A stretch of 64,000 nt of DNA from Puia sp. (GCA_031292515.1 JARLGZ010000172.1:348718-412717), one strand, 5' to 3'. Positions 18,176 to 27,937 are shown, counted from the stretch's first letter. Notes: generated by a model not told the origin, from the sequence alone. Made by a program: numbers and translations.

Positions 18176-20722
18176 TTATACAATCCCTGTCCCGGGTGCT
18201 TCGGATTTCTCCGTAGCTTCCTGTTCCTTCAGCGAGAACCGGATCCTGGAGTTTTCCTTGTCCAGGTCGGCGATCAGGATATCCCCGTTCTTGATATTCA
18301 TGTTCAGGATCTCTTCTGCAAGGGGATCTTCCAGGTATTTCTGGATGGCCCTGTGCAGGGGACGTGCGCCGAACTGCTGATCGTAACCCTTGTCTGCGAT
18401 AAAGCTCTTGGCTTCTTCGGTCAGCTCGAGGGCGAAGCCCAGGTTGCTCAGGCGTTTCAGCACGCCCTTCATCAGGATATCGATGATCTGGAAGATATGC
18501 TCCTTGTTGAGGGAGTTGAAGATCACGATATCGTCGATCCTGTTCAGGAATTCGGGGCTAAAGGTCCTCTTCAGCGCTTTCTCGATGACGGCTTTGTTGT
18601 TTTCGTCAGCGTTCTGCGTCCTGGAGGCGGTGGCGAAACCGACGCCGTCCCCGAAGTCCTTCAACTGCCGGACCCCGATATTGGAAGTCATGATGATCAG
18701 TGTGTTCTTGAAATCCACTTTCCTGCCGAGACCATCCGTCAACTGGCCGTCGTCGAGCACCTGCAACAGGATGTTATAGATATCCGGGTGTGCCTTTTCG
18801 ATTTCGTCCAGGAGGATCACGGAGTAAGGTTTCCTTCTCACCCTTTCCGTCAGCTGGCCGCCTTCTTCATAGCCTACATATCCCGGAGGGGCGCCGATGA
18901 GACGGCTCACCGTGAACTTCTCCATGTATTCGCTCATGTCTATGCGGATCAGCGAATCTTCCGAGTCGAACATATAACGCGAGAGCGCACGTGCCAGCTC
19001 CGTCTTGCCTACGCCTGTAGGGCCCAGGAAGATAAAGGTGCCGATCGGCTTCTTTGGATCTTTCAGGCCGACGCGGTTACGCTGGATGGCTTTCACCACT
19101 TTCTGGATCGCATCATCCTGGCCGACCACCATCCCGCGCATGCCTACCGACATGTTGCGGAGCTTCTCGCTTTCCGCCTGCACCATGCGTTTGACGGGAA
19201 TCCCCGTCATCATGCTGACGACTTCGGCGATATTGTCTTCATCGATGGGATAGCGTTTGTGTTTGCTTTCTTCCTCCCATTCGTTCTTTGCCTTCTCGAG
19301 TTCTTCCTGCAGACGTTTTTCCGTGTCGCGGAGAGAAGCGGCTTCTTCGAACTTCTGGCTCTTGACCACTTTGTTCTTTTCGTTCTTCACGTCTTCTATC
19401 TTCTTCTCCAGTTCCACGATGTTCTGCGGCACGTTGATATTCTTCAGGTGGACGCGGGCGCCTACCTCGTCGAGTACGTCGATGGCTTTGTCGGGCAGCA
19501 GGCGGTCCGTCATATAACGGTCGCTGAGCTTTACGCAGGCTTCGATCGCGTCGTCGGAATACGTGACGTTGTGATAATCCTCATATTTGGATTTGATATT
19601 GATCAGGATCTGGATGGTCTCATCCACGCTGGGCGGATCTACCATTACCTTCTGGAAGCGGCGGTCCAGGGCTCCGTCCTTCTCGATATACATCCTGTAT
19701 TCATCGAGGGTGGAGGCGCCGATGCACTGCAGTTCGCCACGTGCCAGGGCAGGTTTGAATATATTGGAAGCATCGAGCGATCCGCTGGCGCCACCTGCTC
19801 CGACGATCGTATGGATCTCGTCGATGAACAGTATCACGTCACGGTTCTTTTCGAGCTCGTTCATGATTGCTTTCATGCGCTCTTCAAACTGGCCACGGTA
19901 TTTGGTACCGGCCACCAGGGCGGCGAGGTCCAGTGAGATGACGCGTTTGTCGAAGAGCACGCGGGATACCTTCCTTTGAACAATGCGCAGGGCCAGACCT
20001 TCCACGATGGCAGTCTTACCCACGCCGGGTTCTCCGATCAGGATCGGGTTGTTCTTCTTGCGGCGGGAAAGGATCTGCGAGACCCTTTCGATCTCTTCTT
20101 CCCGGCCTACGATCGGGTCGAGTGCGCCCATCTCGGCAAGGCGGGTGATATCCCTGCCGAAGTTATCCAGGACCGGCGTCTTGCTTTTCGCGGTACCGGC
20201 GGCCCGGGCCTTCTGCTGGGAGTATTTTTTCTCTTCGTCGAAATCGTCGTCATTTTCTTCGGCGTATTCGCTCCGGATGTCATTGCTTTTCACGACACCC
20301 AGTTCATTGCGGAAAAGATCGTAGTCCACGTCAAACTGATTTAAGATTTGAGTCGCAATATTTTCTTTGTTCTTCAGGATCGAGAGCATTAGGTGTTCAG
20401 TCTCAACTGTCGGGCTCTTCAAGGCTTTCGCTTCCAATACGGTCACGCGGATCACCTTTTCTGCCTGTTTGGTCAATGGAAGGCTATTGATATTAGCGAT
20501 GTTCTTACCGGTTTTGTCCTTGACTGCCATCTCCACTTCTTTCCGCAATTCATAAAGGTCTACATTGAAACTCTTTAAGATGCGAACCGCGGTGTTATCC
20601 CCCTCACGGATCAGACCCAGCAACAAGTGCTCCGTACCGATAAAATCATTCCCCAGACGCAACGCTTCCTCCCTACTGAAAGATATAATCTCCTTTACCT
20701 GGGCTGAAAAATTATTATCCAT
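18176..20722 (-). CDS. clpC: ClpC-type AAA+ unfoldase
   Basis: 848 residues. An N-terminal double Clp_N repeat ([20 protein letters not shown]) is followed by AAA-1 with Walker A GEPGVGKT and Walker [14 protein letters not shown]-like coiled middle segment comes next, then AAA-2 with GPTGVGKT and [20 protein letters not shown]. The ClpB_D2-small C-terminus contains [21 protein letters not shown]. ClpC unfolds proteins for ClpP degradation. The ATG at 20722 ([13 protein letters not shown]) is the usual ClpC start; the open frame continues to 20782 but with unlike sequence. It is divergent from the STAS gene. Confidence 0.92.
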   Translation of the reverse strand: MDNNFSAQVKEIISFSREEALRLGNDFIGTEHLLLGLIREGDNTAVRILKSFNVDLYELRKEVEMAVKDKTGKNIANINSLPLTKQAEKVIRVTVLEAKALKSPTVETEHLMLSILKNKENIATQILNQFDVDYDLFRNELGVVKSNDIRSEYAEENDDDFDEEKKYSQQKARAAGTAKSKTPVLDNFGRDITRLAEMGALDPIVGREEEIERVSQILSRRKKNNPILIGEPGVGKTAIVEGLALRIVQRKVSRVLFDKRVISLDLAALVAGTKYRGQFEERMKAIMNELEKNRDVILFIDEIHTIVGAGGASGSLDASNIFKPALARGELQCIGASTLDEYRMYIEKDGALDRRFQKVMVDPPSVDETIQILINIKSKYEDYHNVTYSDDAIEACVKLSDRYMTDRLLPDKAIDVLDEVGARVHLKNINVPQNIVELEKKIEDVKNEKNKVVKSQKFEEAASLRDTEKRLQEELEKAKNEWEEESKHKRYPIDEDNIAEVVSMMTGIPVKRMVQAESEKLRNMSVGMRGMVVGQDDAIQKVVKAIQRNRVGLKDPKKPIGTFIFLGPTGVGKTELARALSRYMFDSEDSLIRIDMSEYMEKFTVSRLIGAPPGYVGYEEGGQLTERVRRKPYSVILLDEIEKAHPDIYNILLQVLDDGQLTDGLGRKVDFKNTLIIMTSNIGVRQLKDFGDGVGFATASRTQNADENNKAVIEKALKRTFSPEFLNRIDDIVIFNSLNKEHIFQIIDILMKGVLKRLSNLGFALELTEEAKSFIADKGYDQQFGARPLHRAIQKYLEDPLAEEILNMNIKNGDILIADLDKENSRIRFSLKEQEATEKSEAPGTGIV

Positions 20723-20814
20723 TTTTAAGTTATTGAGCTTTATACAATAATAACGAATATTTTTGACTTTTGGTTTACCCATTATTAACGGCCGTTAACA
20801 ATCTTTAAGTGTAT

Positions 20815-21192
20815 ATGCATGTCAAAATTGATACCAAGGAGAAATTCCATGCCATTACGATACTGGAACCCGTTCTGGCTGCTAATATGACAGAAGAGCT
20901 CGACGCACTCCTTCTTCCATTCCTCACACCCGAACCCAGGAGTGTGATCGTCATCCTGAAAGGCGTTCAAAGCGTCGAAGAAGAAGCCGGCGAACGTCTC
21001 GTGAAGATACAGGATTCCTTCTACGAGAACGCGCTCTCCTTCGTCATCTGCGAGCTGGAACCCGCTGTAGAAGAGGCTTTGGAGACGAACGGGCTACTCG
21101 AAGTCATGAACGTCGTGCCTACCGAAACCGAAGCAGGAGACATCGTATTGATGGAAGAAGTAGAAAGGGAATTATTGAACGGGGAAGAGTAA
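20815..21192 (+). CDS. STAS-domain (anti-sigma antagonist-like) protein
   Basis: 125 residues from the ATG at 20815 (MHVKIDTKEKFHAITILEP). The strand-helix order, with TEELDALLLPFL, SVIVILKGVQSVEEEAG and SFVICELEPAVEEALE, fits a STAS fold as in SpoIIAA-like antagonists. The phosphorylatable serine position is not obvious (GVQSVEEE is the nearest match). It is divergently arranged from clpC and two genes upstream of rnz. The partner is unknown. Confidence 0.6.
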   Translation: MHVKIDTKEKFHAITILEPVLAANMTEELDALLLPFLTPEPRSVIVILKGVQSVEEEAGERLVKIQDSFYENALSFVICELEPAVEEALETNGLLEVMNVVPTETEAGDIVLMEEVERELLNGEE

Positions 21193-21864
21193 CGCACTCC
21201 TCCCCGCAGCATCTCGTGCAACGTTTTTGGAAGCTTACCTCGGCCTTTCGCAACCCACCACAACTTTTCGCGGTCCTGCCCGCAGCATTGGCAGTAATTG
21301 ACCAGGATCAACTAACTTCGGGTATCTTAATCGGCTATCTGAACGAGTTTACCTGGACACAAACGACCAAACCGGGCAAACCGGCCCAACTGAGCAAACC
21401 GACCCAATCGGCAGCATTGGCCCAATTGGCCCAGCCCGCCCGATCGGCCAGACGTGCTGACCCCGACCGGGCAATATCCCTTGAATATCCAGCAATAGCA
21501 ATCGTTATTCGACTGTGAATCCCATACACCCGGCAAAAAGGCCCAATCCAATTACCTAATCAGGCTTACCCATCAAACCAGCCGATCAAACCGCCTGATC
21601 AGACCACTTGATCAGACCAACTGATCCCACTTGATCAAGCCACCTGACGACACTATTTGATCAAACTATTTAATCAGGCTACCCGATCAAACGATCGGTC
21701 AGATTACCGGCCAGGCTACCCGATCCGCCACCCGGTCAAAATGCAATATCCACCAAGTTTACCCGGTAACTCATTGATTCAATGGCCAGTGCAAACAATG
21801 ATGGGTGCCAAACAACGATCGGAGCAATACGTAATACAATGATCAGTTCAATGCAAAGACACAT
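21193..21864. repeat. Gene-free gap with degenerate short repeats
   Basis: This gap of about 670 bp has no convincing gene. From about 21360 to 21450 it has words such as GACCAAACCGGGCAAACCGGCC and CAATTGGCCCA. From about 21570 to 21740 it repeats variants of GATCAAACC and TGATCAGACCA roughly every 12-15 bases. The words carry the palindrome TGATCA many times. The repeats are too irregular for CRISPR and carry no spacers. Confidence 0.65.
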
Positions 21865-23043
21865 ATGATACCCAGACAGATACGGGAAGAAGTGGAGCTG
21901 ATCCTCTCAAAAGAGGCGGGCATCCCGGAGCGAGAAGGCCCCCGGGCGGTAAAATGGGAGACCATTGGCGGCGGCTCTATCAACAACACCTACCGGCTGC
22001 AGCTGATGCAAGCCCCCAGACCCTTCTCCCTGCGATTGAACCCGGAACAGGCCGGACAGGAAACGCAGCCGGAAACCCTGCCGGGCAAAACACCCGAGAC
22101 CCTCGCCCCGGCGACACCTCATAGCAGCGCGTTTCACCGGTTCTTCCACAATCCGTTCAAAGGCCAGTCCCACAGCCTTTCCCAGCCGAAGTCGCCCGCG
22201 CAGCCTGCCAGCTGGTTCTGCAAACTCAATACCACTGATGAATTCCCGGAGATGTTCGAAAAAGAGATCCGGGGCCTGGCCCTGTTGAAAAGCCGGGGCG
22301 GGATGCAGGTGCCGCGGGTCATCGGTCTTGCCGAAGCGGCGGGTTACCAGGTTCTCGTGCTGGAATGGATAGAGGAAGGCCCGCGGAGGATAGCCTATGA
22401 AGCTCCTGCCGGCGGGAGAGGCGGCGACAGGATCGGCAAAAAAGAGAGGCGGGACAAGGAGAAGGCGGAAGCCGCCGACAATGAGTTCTGGACGGGCTTC
22501 GGCGAAAGCCTCGCAAAGATGCACCGCGTCACGAATCCCTTCTTCGGGCTCGAAGAAGACAACTATATGGGCGCCCTCCCCCAGTCGAATAGTCCATCTG
22601 ACAAGTGGACAGATTTCTTTGTGAGCCAGCGACTGGAGCCCCAGGTGAAGCTGGCCGTCGACAAATCCCTGCTCGACATGCCCCTGGCCTTCACTTTCGA
22701 GCGACTGTACAGGCGATTACCGGCCATTTTCCCCGAAGAGCCTCCCGCGTTGCTGCACGGTGACTGCTGGGGTGGCAATTACCTGCGCAAAAAGGATGGG
22801 CAGGTCATGCTGATCGACCCGGCCGCCTACTATGGGCATCGCAGCATGGACCTGGCGATGACAACCCTTTTCGGCGGCTTCAGCCAGCGTTTTTACGACT
22901 CCTATAATGAGCACTATCCTTTCCCGGACAACCATCTGGAGCAATGGGAGGTCTGCAACCTCTACCCGCTGCTGATCCACCTGAACCTCTTCGGGGAAGG
23001 TTATCTGCCGGACGTCGTGGAGAGCCTGAGAAGTTTTGTGTGA
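21865..23043 (+). CDS. Fructosamine kinase-family protein
   Basis: 392 residues against about 290 in the family. The conserved N-terminus GGSINNTYRLQ, the adenine-site VLVLEWIEEG, the catalytic LLHGDCWGGNYL and the metal-site VMLIDPAAYYGHRSMDLAMT identify the FN3K/YniA aminoglycoside-phosphotransferase-like fold. Members phosphorylate sugar residues on glycated proteins, starting repair of glycation. The extra length comes from two low-complexity insertions: Gln/Pro/Thr-rich (about residues 58-112) and Gly/Lys/Glu/Arg-rich (about 180-208). It lies between the STAS gene and rnz. Confidence 0.8.
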   Translation: MIPRQIREEVELILSKEAGIPEREGPRAVKWETIGGGSINNTYRLQLMQAPRPFSLRLNPEQAGQETQPETLPGKTPETLAPATPHSSAFHRFFHNPFKGQSHSLSQPKSPAQPASWFCKLNTTDEFPEMFEKEIRGLALLKSRGGMQVPRVIGLAEAAGYQVLVLEWIEEGPRRIAYEAPAGGRGGDRIGKKERRDKEKAEAADNEFWTGFGESLAKMHRVTNPFFGLEEDNYMGALPQSNSPSDKWTDFFVSQRLEPQVKLAVDKSLLDMPLAFTFERLYRRLPAIFPEEPPALLHGDCWGGNYLRKKDGQVMLIDPAAYYGHRSMDLAMTTLFGGFSQRFYDSYNEHYPFPDNHLEQWEVCNLYPLLIHLNLFGEGYLPDVVESLRSFV

Positions 23044-23168
23044 AACCTGCCCCTCTTTTCAGCGAATCACTTGAACCGTTTCGGCTTTTTTGCTTAATTT
23101 TCAGTGAAATGCAGCAGATTTGCGTTGCCTGTCGTCTTTACCCGTATCGTAACCTTTAAAATCGAATA

Positions 23169-24311
23169 ATGCTGGCCGTCACCATATTAGGCAATAACTC
23201 TGCTCTTCCCGCTTTTGATCGTCATCCGACAGCCCAGGTGGTCACGATGGACGATCATGTCTTCCTGGTCGATTGTGGCGAAGGCACCCAGATGCAGATG
23301 TCGCGGTACAAGATCCGTCGCAGCAAGATCAATCATATCTTCATCTCTCACCTGCATGGGGATCATTACTTCGGGCTCATCGGGCTTATTACGAGCATGG
23401 GGCTGCTGGGCCGTACGCTGGACCTGAACCTTTATGCCAGTCCCGCCCTCGAAGACATCATCAACCTGCAATTGCGGGTGGCGGATATACAACTTCCATT
23501 CAAACTTCATTTTCATCCCCTGGTGGCGCAAGGCGTCATCCTCAAAGAAGCCAAACTCGAGGTACTCTGCTTTCCCGTCTATCATCGCATCGAATGCTGG
23601 GGTTTCCGTTTCCAGGAGATCCGGCCTGTGCGGCGTGTCAATCCCGAAAAAGCCAGGATCCTCGGCGTACCTTCTTCTTTCTTCGAGCGCCTGAAATGGG
23701 GGGAAGACTATATCACCAAAGAGGGGAACACCATCCTCAATGCCGATGCCACCGACCCCGGTACACCCGCAAAATCCTATGCCTACGCCGCCGACACCGC
23801 CTATGACGAAAGGCTGATCGAGTGCGTACGAGGTGTAGACTTATTATACCACGAAACGACCTATCTCAAGGACCTGGAAGCCCGGGCAATCAATCGTTTT
23901 CACAGCACCACCACCCAGGCCGCCACCATCGCCAAACGCGCCGGCGTACGACACCTGCTGATCGGTCATTTCAGCTCCAAATACGAGAAACTGGACGATT
24001 TCGAGGTGCAGGCCCGTGAGCTGTTCCCCAATACGGATCTGGCGCTGGAGGGCGTCACCTATCGGGCCGGAGGGCCTGCGAGTGCAGCGACGACTCCCAC
24101 AGAACCGGCGACGCCTCCCCTGTCGAATACGGCGACGACATCTTCCGCAGATACGCGAGCCGCCGCACCAAAAGCCGGTACAGCAAAGGACGCTGCTCCG
24201 AAAAAGGCTGCAGAAAGAGATACCGCAGCAAAAGGCGCTGCGTCAAAAGATGGTGCTCCGAAAGACGGTGTATCAAAGGAAACGCCGAAAGCATCTTCGG
24301 AAGGCGCGTAG
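23169..24311 (+). CDS. rnz: Ribonuclease Z with Ala-rich C-terminal tail
   Basis: 380 residues against about 305 usual. HLHGDHYFGLIGL is the HxHxDH metal motif of the metallo-beta-lactamase fold. VYHRIECWGFRF, ADTAYDERLIECVRGVDLLYHE and HSTTTQAATIAKRAGV are RNase Z signatures. It removes 3' trailers from tRNA precursors. After the catalytic core ends near LALEGVTYRAG, about 75 residues of Ala/Lys/Thr/Asp-rich repeats follow (TPTEPATPPLS, then KDAAPKKAAERDTAAK). This tail resembles the disordered insertions in neighbouring genes and is probably not catalytic. Confidence 0.9.
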   Translation: MLAVTILGNNSALPAFDRHPTAQVVTMDDHVFLVDCGEGTQMQMSRYKIRRSKINHIFISHLHGDHYFGLIGLITSMGLLGRTLDLNLYASPALEDIINLQLRVADIQLPFKLHFHPLVAQGVILKEAKLEVLCFPVYHRIECWGFRFQEIRPVRRVNPEKARILGVPSSFFERLKWGEDYITKEGNTILNADATDPGTPAKSYAYAADTAYDERLIECVRGVDLLYHETTYLKDLEARAINRFHSTTTQAATIAKRAGVRHLLIGHFSSKYEKLDDFEVQARELFPNTDLALEGVTYRAGGPASAATTPTEPATPPLSNTATTSSADTRAAAPKAGTAKDAAPKKAAERDTAAKGAASKDGAPKDGVSKETPKASSEGA

Positions 24312-24410
24312 CCAGCAAGACAATATTACCTTCTGATTTTCTTCTGATTCCCTGCTGATTTTCTCCTGATTTTGCCACTGGAGGCGCTATACATCATCCT
24401 CCATACCTCT

Positions 24411-25292
24411 TTATTTCGCCAGGTAAGCCTTCAGCTTGGCGTGGAGACCCGTGCTGATGGGCACGACGGGCAGGCGCAGATAGTTCTCGATCAGTCTCAT
24501 CTCAAACATCGCGGCTTTGACACCGGCGGGGTTGTTCTCGGCAAAGAAGATCTCATAGGCGCCGATCAGCTCGTCATTGAGCTTTTTCGCGGCCTTAAAA
24601 TCGCCTTTCAGACAGAGGCGGACCATGTCGGATAAGAGGCGGGGGAAGCTGTTGGCGGCGACGCTGATGATGCCGTCCATGCCGCAGGCGATCTGGGGCA
24701 AAGCCAGGGCGTCGTCGCCGCTGACGACCAGGAAGTCTTCGGGCCGGTCGCGGAGGATATGCATGCATTGCGCCATGTCCCCGCTGGCTTCTTTGATGCC
24801 GGCGATATTGTCTACCTCTTTGGCGAGGCGGAGCGTCGTCGCGGCTTCCAGGTTACGGCCGGTGCGGCCGGGGACGTTGTATAATAAGATGGGCTTGGGC
24901 GAAGCCAGTGCAAGCGCTTTATAGTGCTGGTACAGGCCTTCCTGCGAGGGTTTACTGTAATAGGGGCTGGCGCTGAGCACAGCCGTGGCCTTGTCCAGTG
25001 GGAAGCTTTCCAGTTCTTTTACCAGTTCATGGGTGTTGTTGCCACCGATGCCTACGACGACGGGTACCCTGCCGGCTACTTTGTCGTAGGTGAAGTCTGC
25101 GATCAGCAGCTTCTCTTCCTTGGAGAGGGTCGGTGTCTCTCCCGTCGTTCCGAGGGAGACGAGGTATTCCACGCCACCCCTGATGGTATAGTTGATGACT
25201 TTTTCGAGCGATTCGTAATCTACTGAGCTGTCTGCTTTGAAAGGTGTGACCAATGCTACTCCTGTTCCCCGGAGTTGTTCCCTAAGCGCCAT
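24411..25292 (-). CDS. dapA: 4-hydroxy-tetrahydrodipicolinate synthase
   Basis: 293 residues, normal length. GTGVALVTPF starts the barrel, LGTTGETPTLSKEEK is the first family signature, YYSKPSQEGLYQHYKA is the second, and the Schiff-base lysine lies in IAGIKEASGD. The YNVPGRTGRN motif is intact. The enzyme condenses pyruvate with aspartate semialdehyde, entering the lysine and diaminopimelate pathway. It lies 34 bp downstream of accA on the same strand. Confidence 0.93.
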   Translation of the reverse strand: MALREQLRGTGVALVTPFKADSSVDYESLEKVINYTIRGGVEYLVSLGTTGETPTLSKEEKLLIADFTYDKVAGRVPVVVGIGGNNTHELVKELESFPLDKATAVLSASPYYSKPSQEGLYQHYKALALASPKPILLYNVPGRTGRNLEAATTLRLAKEVDNIAGIKEASGDMAQCMHILRDRPEDFLVVSGDDALALPQIACGMDGIISVAANSFPRLLSDMVRLCLKGDFKAAKKLNDELIGAYEIFFAENNPAGVKAAMFEMRLIENYLRLPVVPISTGLHAKLKAYLAK

Positions 25293-25326
25293 TGTATTAT
25301 ATGTGTATTGTTTTAAGAAATGTGAT

Positions 25327-26304
25327 TTAAGCCGGTACTTCGTTCCAGAAGCCCATCTTTCCGAACTTTTCTATCCGCTTCCCGACGCGGTATTCCGGTG
25401 AGAGTTGCTTGAGTTCCCGGAGCGTCTCGATCAGCTTAGGCTTTAATAAGGCAGCCGCCTCGTTATAGTCCCAATGCGCGCCGCCGAGTGGTTCAGGAAT
25501 GATATTGTCTATGAGGCCAAACTTAAACATATTATCGGGTGTGAGCCTGAGTTCTTCCGCGGCTTTCTCCTTCTGATCCCAGCTGCGCCAGAGGATGGAG
25601 CTGCAGTTCTCGGGTGAGATGACCGTATACCAGGAGTTTTCCAGCATAAACACCTTGTCTCCCACGCCGATCCCCAGGGCGCCGCCGGAAGCACCTTCGC
25701 CGATGATGACGCAGATGATCGGCACCTGCAGACGCATCATCTCGTAGATGTTGCGTGCGATGGCTTCTCCCTGACCTCTCTCTTCTGCTTCCATGCCGGG
25801 ATAGGCGCCGGGCGTATCTATAAGCGTGATCACGGGTTTGTTGAATTTCTCCGCCAGTTTCATCAGCCGCAGGGCCTTGCGGTATCCCTCCGGGTTGGCC
25901 ATCCCGAAATTACGCATCTGCCGCATCTTGGTGTTGGTCCCCTTCTGCTGTCCGATCATCATCACGGTCTGGCCATCCAGTTGGGCGAAACCTCCCACCA
26001 TAGCCTTATCGTCACGTACATTCCTGTCGCCAAACAACTCTACAAAGTTAGTGCACATTTTGTCGATATACTTCATCGTATAGGGGCGGTCCGGGTGACG
26101 GCTCAGCTGCACCTTTTGCCAGCTCGTCAGGGACTGGGTGATCTCGCGCCTCTTCTCGATGACCTGGTCTTCGAGCTTTTTGATAGAATCGCTCAGGTCG
26201 ACTTTGGTCTTCTCCGCAGTCTGTTTCAGCTTCTCTATTTCGTCAAAAAGTTCTTTGATCGGCTTCTCGAAATCCAGGAATTGTCTGTTTTTTGCTAGAG
26301 GCAT
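25327..26304 (-). CDS. accA: Acetyl-CoA carboxylase carboxyltransferase subunit alpha
   Basis: 325 residues, normal for AccA. The N-terminal helical stretch [28 protein letters not shown] [14 protein letters not shown], and the CoA-binding core [20 protein letters not shown] with [19 protein letters not shown] are all present. It is half of the carboxyltransferase that makes malonyl-CoA. It is followed by dapA on the same strand, with tRNA-Asp divergent upstream. Confidence 0.93.
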   Translation of the reverse strand: MPLAKNRQFLDFEKPIKELFDEIEKLKQTAEKTKVDLSDSIKKLEDQVIEKRREITQSLTSWQKVQLSRHPDRPYTMKYIDKMCTNFVELFGDRNVRDDKAMVGGFAQLDGQTVMMIGQQKGTNTKMRQMRNFGMANPEGYRKALRLMKLAEKFNKPVITLIDTPGAYPGMEAEERGQGEAIARNIYEMMRLQVPIICVIIGEGASGGALGIGVGDKVFMLENSWYTVISPENCSSILWRSWDQKEKAAEELRLTPDNMFKFGLIDNIIPEPLGGAHWDYNEAAALLKPKLIETLRELKQLSPEYRVGKRIEKFGKMGFWNEVPA

Positions 26305-26424
26305 AGTTTTTTTGCTTGAGGCCCGTTTAGGGTATAAAGCTGTAAAATTAAGGGAACCAAATTTTTCAGGGAAAGTTTTATTCCATTCGTCCCCAAGATT
26401 TCATGCAGAAAACCGAAACTTTTG

Positions 26425-26454
26425 TTGGAAAAAAGGGAAATTCTATTATCTTTG
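26425..26454 (+). promoter_or_regulatory. Promoter of tRNA-Asp
   Basis: TTG at 26425-26427, 19 nt of spacer, and TATCTTTG at 26447-26454 match the Bacteroidetes -33 (TTG) and -7 (TAnnTTTG) boxes with correct spacing. It lies about 60 nt upstream of the mature tRNA. Confidence 0.75.
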
Positions 26455-26514
26455 CCCTCCCGAAAATGAGGGAGTTACGGCGGTTCACCCGCCCAATTCC
26501 CGAAACGGTAGGTT

Positions 26515-26588
26515 GGATCGGTAGTTCAGTTGGTTAGAATGCCGCCCTGTCACGGCGGAGGTCGCGGGTTCGAGTCCCGTCCGGTCCG
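26515..26588 (+). tRNA. tRNA-Asp (GTC)
   Basis: 74 nt folding into a full cloverleaf. The acceptor GGATCGG pairs with CCGGTCC (one T-G pair). The D-arm contains AGTTGGTTAGA. The anticodon stem CCGCC/GGCGG holds loop CTGTCAC with anticodon GTC, and the T-loop is GTTCGAGTC. The discriminator is G, and CCA is not fully encoded. Its 3' end (26568-26589) is the attachment sequence of the integrated island. Confidence 0.95.
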
Positions 26589-26589
26589 C
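26568..26589 (+). repeat. attL: tRNA-Asp 3' end used as integration site
   Basis: The 22 nt from the T-loop to the end of the acceptor stem (GTTCGAGTCCCGTCCGGTCC plus GC) recur with one mismatch at 63851-63872. The last 13 nt (CCGTCCGGTCCGC) recur exactly at 57669-57681. This is the expected footprint of tyrosine-recombinase integration at a tRNA. Confidence 0.85.
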
Positions 26590-26642
26590 AGAAACACATA
26601 AAGCGTTGACTATTCAAGAAATACGCATTATGCAATTAGCTA

Positions 26643-26675
26643 AAATGGGCAACTTTCTTAGTTGCCCATTTCGTT
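26643..26675 (+). terminator. Strong hairpin terminator behind tRNA-Asp
   Basis: AAATGGGCAACT and AGTTGCCCATTT form a perfect 12-bp stem with the 5-nt loop TTCTT, about 55 nt after the tRNA. The 3' side is only moderately T-rich. The rest of the gap to 26854 holds no gene that I can support. Confidence 0.75.
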
Positions 26676-26854
26676 TATATGCCACGTTATACCTTCAACT
26701 TAATCTCATAAAACCCTTGCTGGCAAAGGTTTTCAACGACTCACGATTTATCCATTTGCATTTTTTTAGTCGCGAAAACGTGGGAGATTCAAGTACAAAC
26801 TGGACTCCAATCCGCGACCCTTGTAGCTGCTCAATTCGAATCGCAATGGTACTT

Positions 26855-27169
26855 CTATTTCATTCCCGACTTTAATAACGATTGAACATCGTCATGTAGG
26901 AAATACACCCGCGATTGAATTTTGATCTGCTTGAGTATTCCATTCTTTACCCACTCACGAACAGTCGGCTCAGTAATGCCAAAGAGATTACAGATCTCGC
27001 TTATTTTGTATAGAGGTTTAGAGGCGAACCCAAGAACTTCGCTATCAGAAGAATTAGCAGGCTTGGATAAATCTAATTTTGAAAGTTCATCACGAACTAT
27101 TTTCCTAATCCCCTCCCAAAACACATCAGGTTCATAAGGAATTAGAATGGGAAGTGGATTGTTGTGCAT
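26855..27169 (-). CDS. Excisionase-like helix-turn-helix protein (HTH_17/MerR-like)
   Basis: 104 residues. The C-terminal half, YKISEICNLFGITEPTVREW and onward to KNGILKQIKI, is the winged helix of the HTH_17 family found in Bacteroidetes excisionases and mobile-element regulators. VYFLHDDVQSLLKS closes the wing. The position at the island edge next to attL supports a role as recombination directionality factor, but a plain regulator cannot be excluded. A decayed relative lies at 35770-35895. Confidence 0.65.
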   Translation of the reverse strand: MHNNPLPILIPYEPDVFWEGIRKIVRDELSKLDLSKPANSSDSEVLGFASKPLYKISEICNLFGITEPTVREWVKNGILKQIKIQSRVYFLHDDVQSLLKSGMK

Positions 27170-27298
27170 GCTATCCTATTTTTTATGTTTACTCAGGTGA
27201 TATAATCTAAGGTTTAAGGTCGCTGAATCCATATTGTGCTGTTCTGTTTCTAAAGTCACTTAGTTATAGCTGATTGTTGTGCTTATACAAAAAATGCA

Positions 27299-27315
27299 AC
27301 TTAGCTATACTAAGT
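27299..27315. promoter_or_regulatory. Operator-like palindrome upstream of the XRE gene
   Basis: ACTTAG-CTATA-CTAAGT, a 6-bp inverted repeat with a 5-nt spacer, ends 7 bp before the likely TTG start of the XRE regulator. A related half site (ACTTAGTTATAG) lies at 27258-27269. The same palindrome recurs after the gene at 27600-27617. Confidence 0.6.
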
Positions 27316-27322
27316 AAATGTT

Positions 27323-27556
27323 TTGAAGGAGCTTTCTAAACTGGACAAATATGTGATCAAAAAAGTCAAAGAGAAAAGGCTAGCCCTCGGCCTTTCCCAG
27401 GCTGATTTGTCCTTTGAACTCAATGTATCAACAGGCTTCATCGGCCAAGTAGAAAGCGCCAACTATCCAGCACACTACAATCTCAGACATCTTAATGAGC
27501 TTGCAAAGATCTTGGATTGCTCATTGTATGATCTGCTTCCAAAGAATCCGCTGTAA
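27323..27556 (+). CDS. XRE-family HTH regulator
   Basis: 77 residues, essentially a single HTH domain. KEKRLALGLSQADLSFELNV followed by STGFIGQVESANYPAHYNL is a Cro/C1-type helix-turn-helix, and LNELAKILDCSLYDLLP is its last helix. No ATG is available; translation must start at the TTG at 27323 or another weak codon. Matching palindromes on both sides suggest autoregulation. It lies between the excisionase-like gene and the first Ubl module and could repress either. Confidence 0.7.
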   Translation: MKELSKLDKYVIKKVKEKRLALGLSQADLSFELNVSTGFIGQVESANYPAHYNLRHLNELAKILDCSLYDLLPKNPL

Positions 27557-27599
27557 TAAAGAAGGTTTATTTTACAAATCTATACTTTTTTCGATATAG

Positions 27600-27617
27600 A
27601 CTTAGCTATATCTAAGT
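27600..27617. promoter_or_regulatory. Second operator-like palindrome
   Basis: ACTTAG-CTATAT-CTAAGT, the same 6-bp half-sites as upstream of the XRE gene but with a 6-nt spacer. It lies 44 bp after the XRE stop and upstream of the multi-ubiquitin-like operon, so it may place that operon under XRE control. Confidence 0.55.
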
Positions 27618-27769
27618 AATCATAAACTATTAGAAGATTCTTAAAATTTGATGACAAAATTTAATGAGATCGACTTTTTACAAAAAACAGGACAATAGTT
27701 ATTAGTAGATAATGTAGCAAAACTAATAATCAAACCCTATACACCAGATAATAGTATAGAAACCGACTG

Positions 27770-27937
27770 CTAGGCCTGTTCCTCCGTCGGCGGTTCTTCG
27801 CCCAATGCGTATGCGCCCTTCTTCATTACAATTACACCGGATTTGAATACAGACTGCAGAACACTCTCGGTCTTCGTCCATAACAACCAGTCCAAGACTA
27901 CCTTCTCTGTCGCACCCGAACTCGAAGTTGTCCGCAT
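27770..27937 (-). CDS. Possible 55-residue small protein
   Basis: Reading from the ATG at 27937 gives 55 residues, with an internal stretch EKVVLDWLLWTKTESVLQSV and the end KKGAYALGEEPPTEEQA. The family was not recognised. It fills most of the gap between the XRE gene and the first Ubl module, whose base composition there is higher in G+C than the flanks. An alternative cysteine-rich frame overlaps it, so only weak support exists. It could also be a remnant. Confidence 0.25.
   Translation of the reverse strand: MRTTSSSGATEKVVLDWLLWTKTESVLQSVFKSGVIVMKKGAYALGEEPPTEEQA

Noticed and set aside
18173..19936. 587-residue plus-strand open frame
   Set aside because: Antisense of clpC, whose AAA motifs are unmistakable.
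21360..21745. Possible CRISPR array
   Set aside because: Repeat units are degenerate and only 12-15 bases apart, with no spacers of regular size and no cas genes.
26606..26875. 89-residue open frame after tRNA-Asp
   Set aside because: It runs through the 12-bp terminator hairpin and overlaps the end of the excisionase-like gene; no domain is visible.
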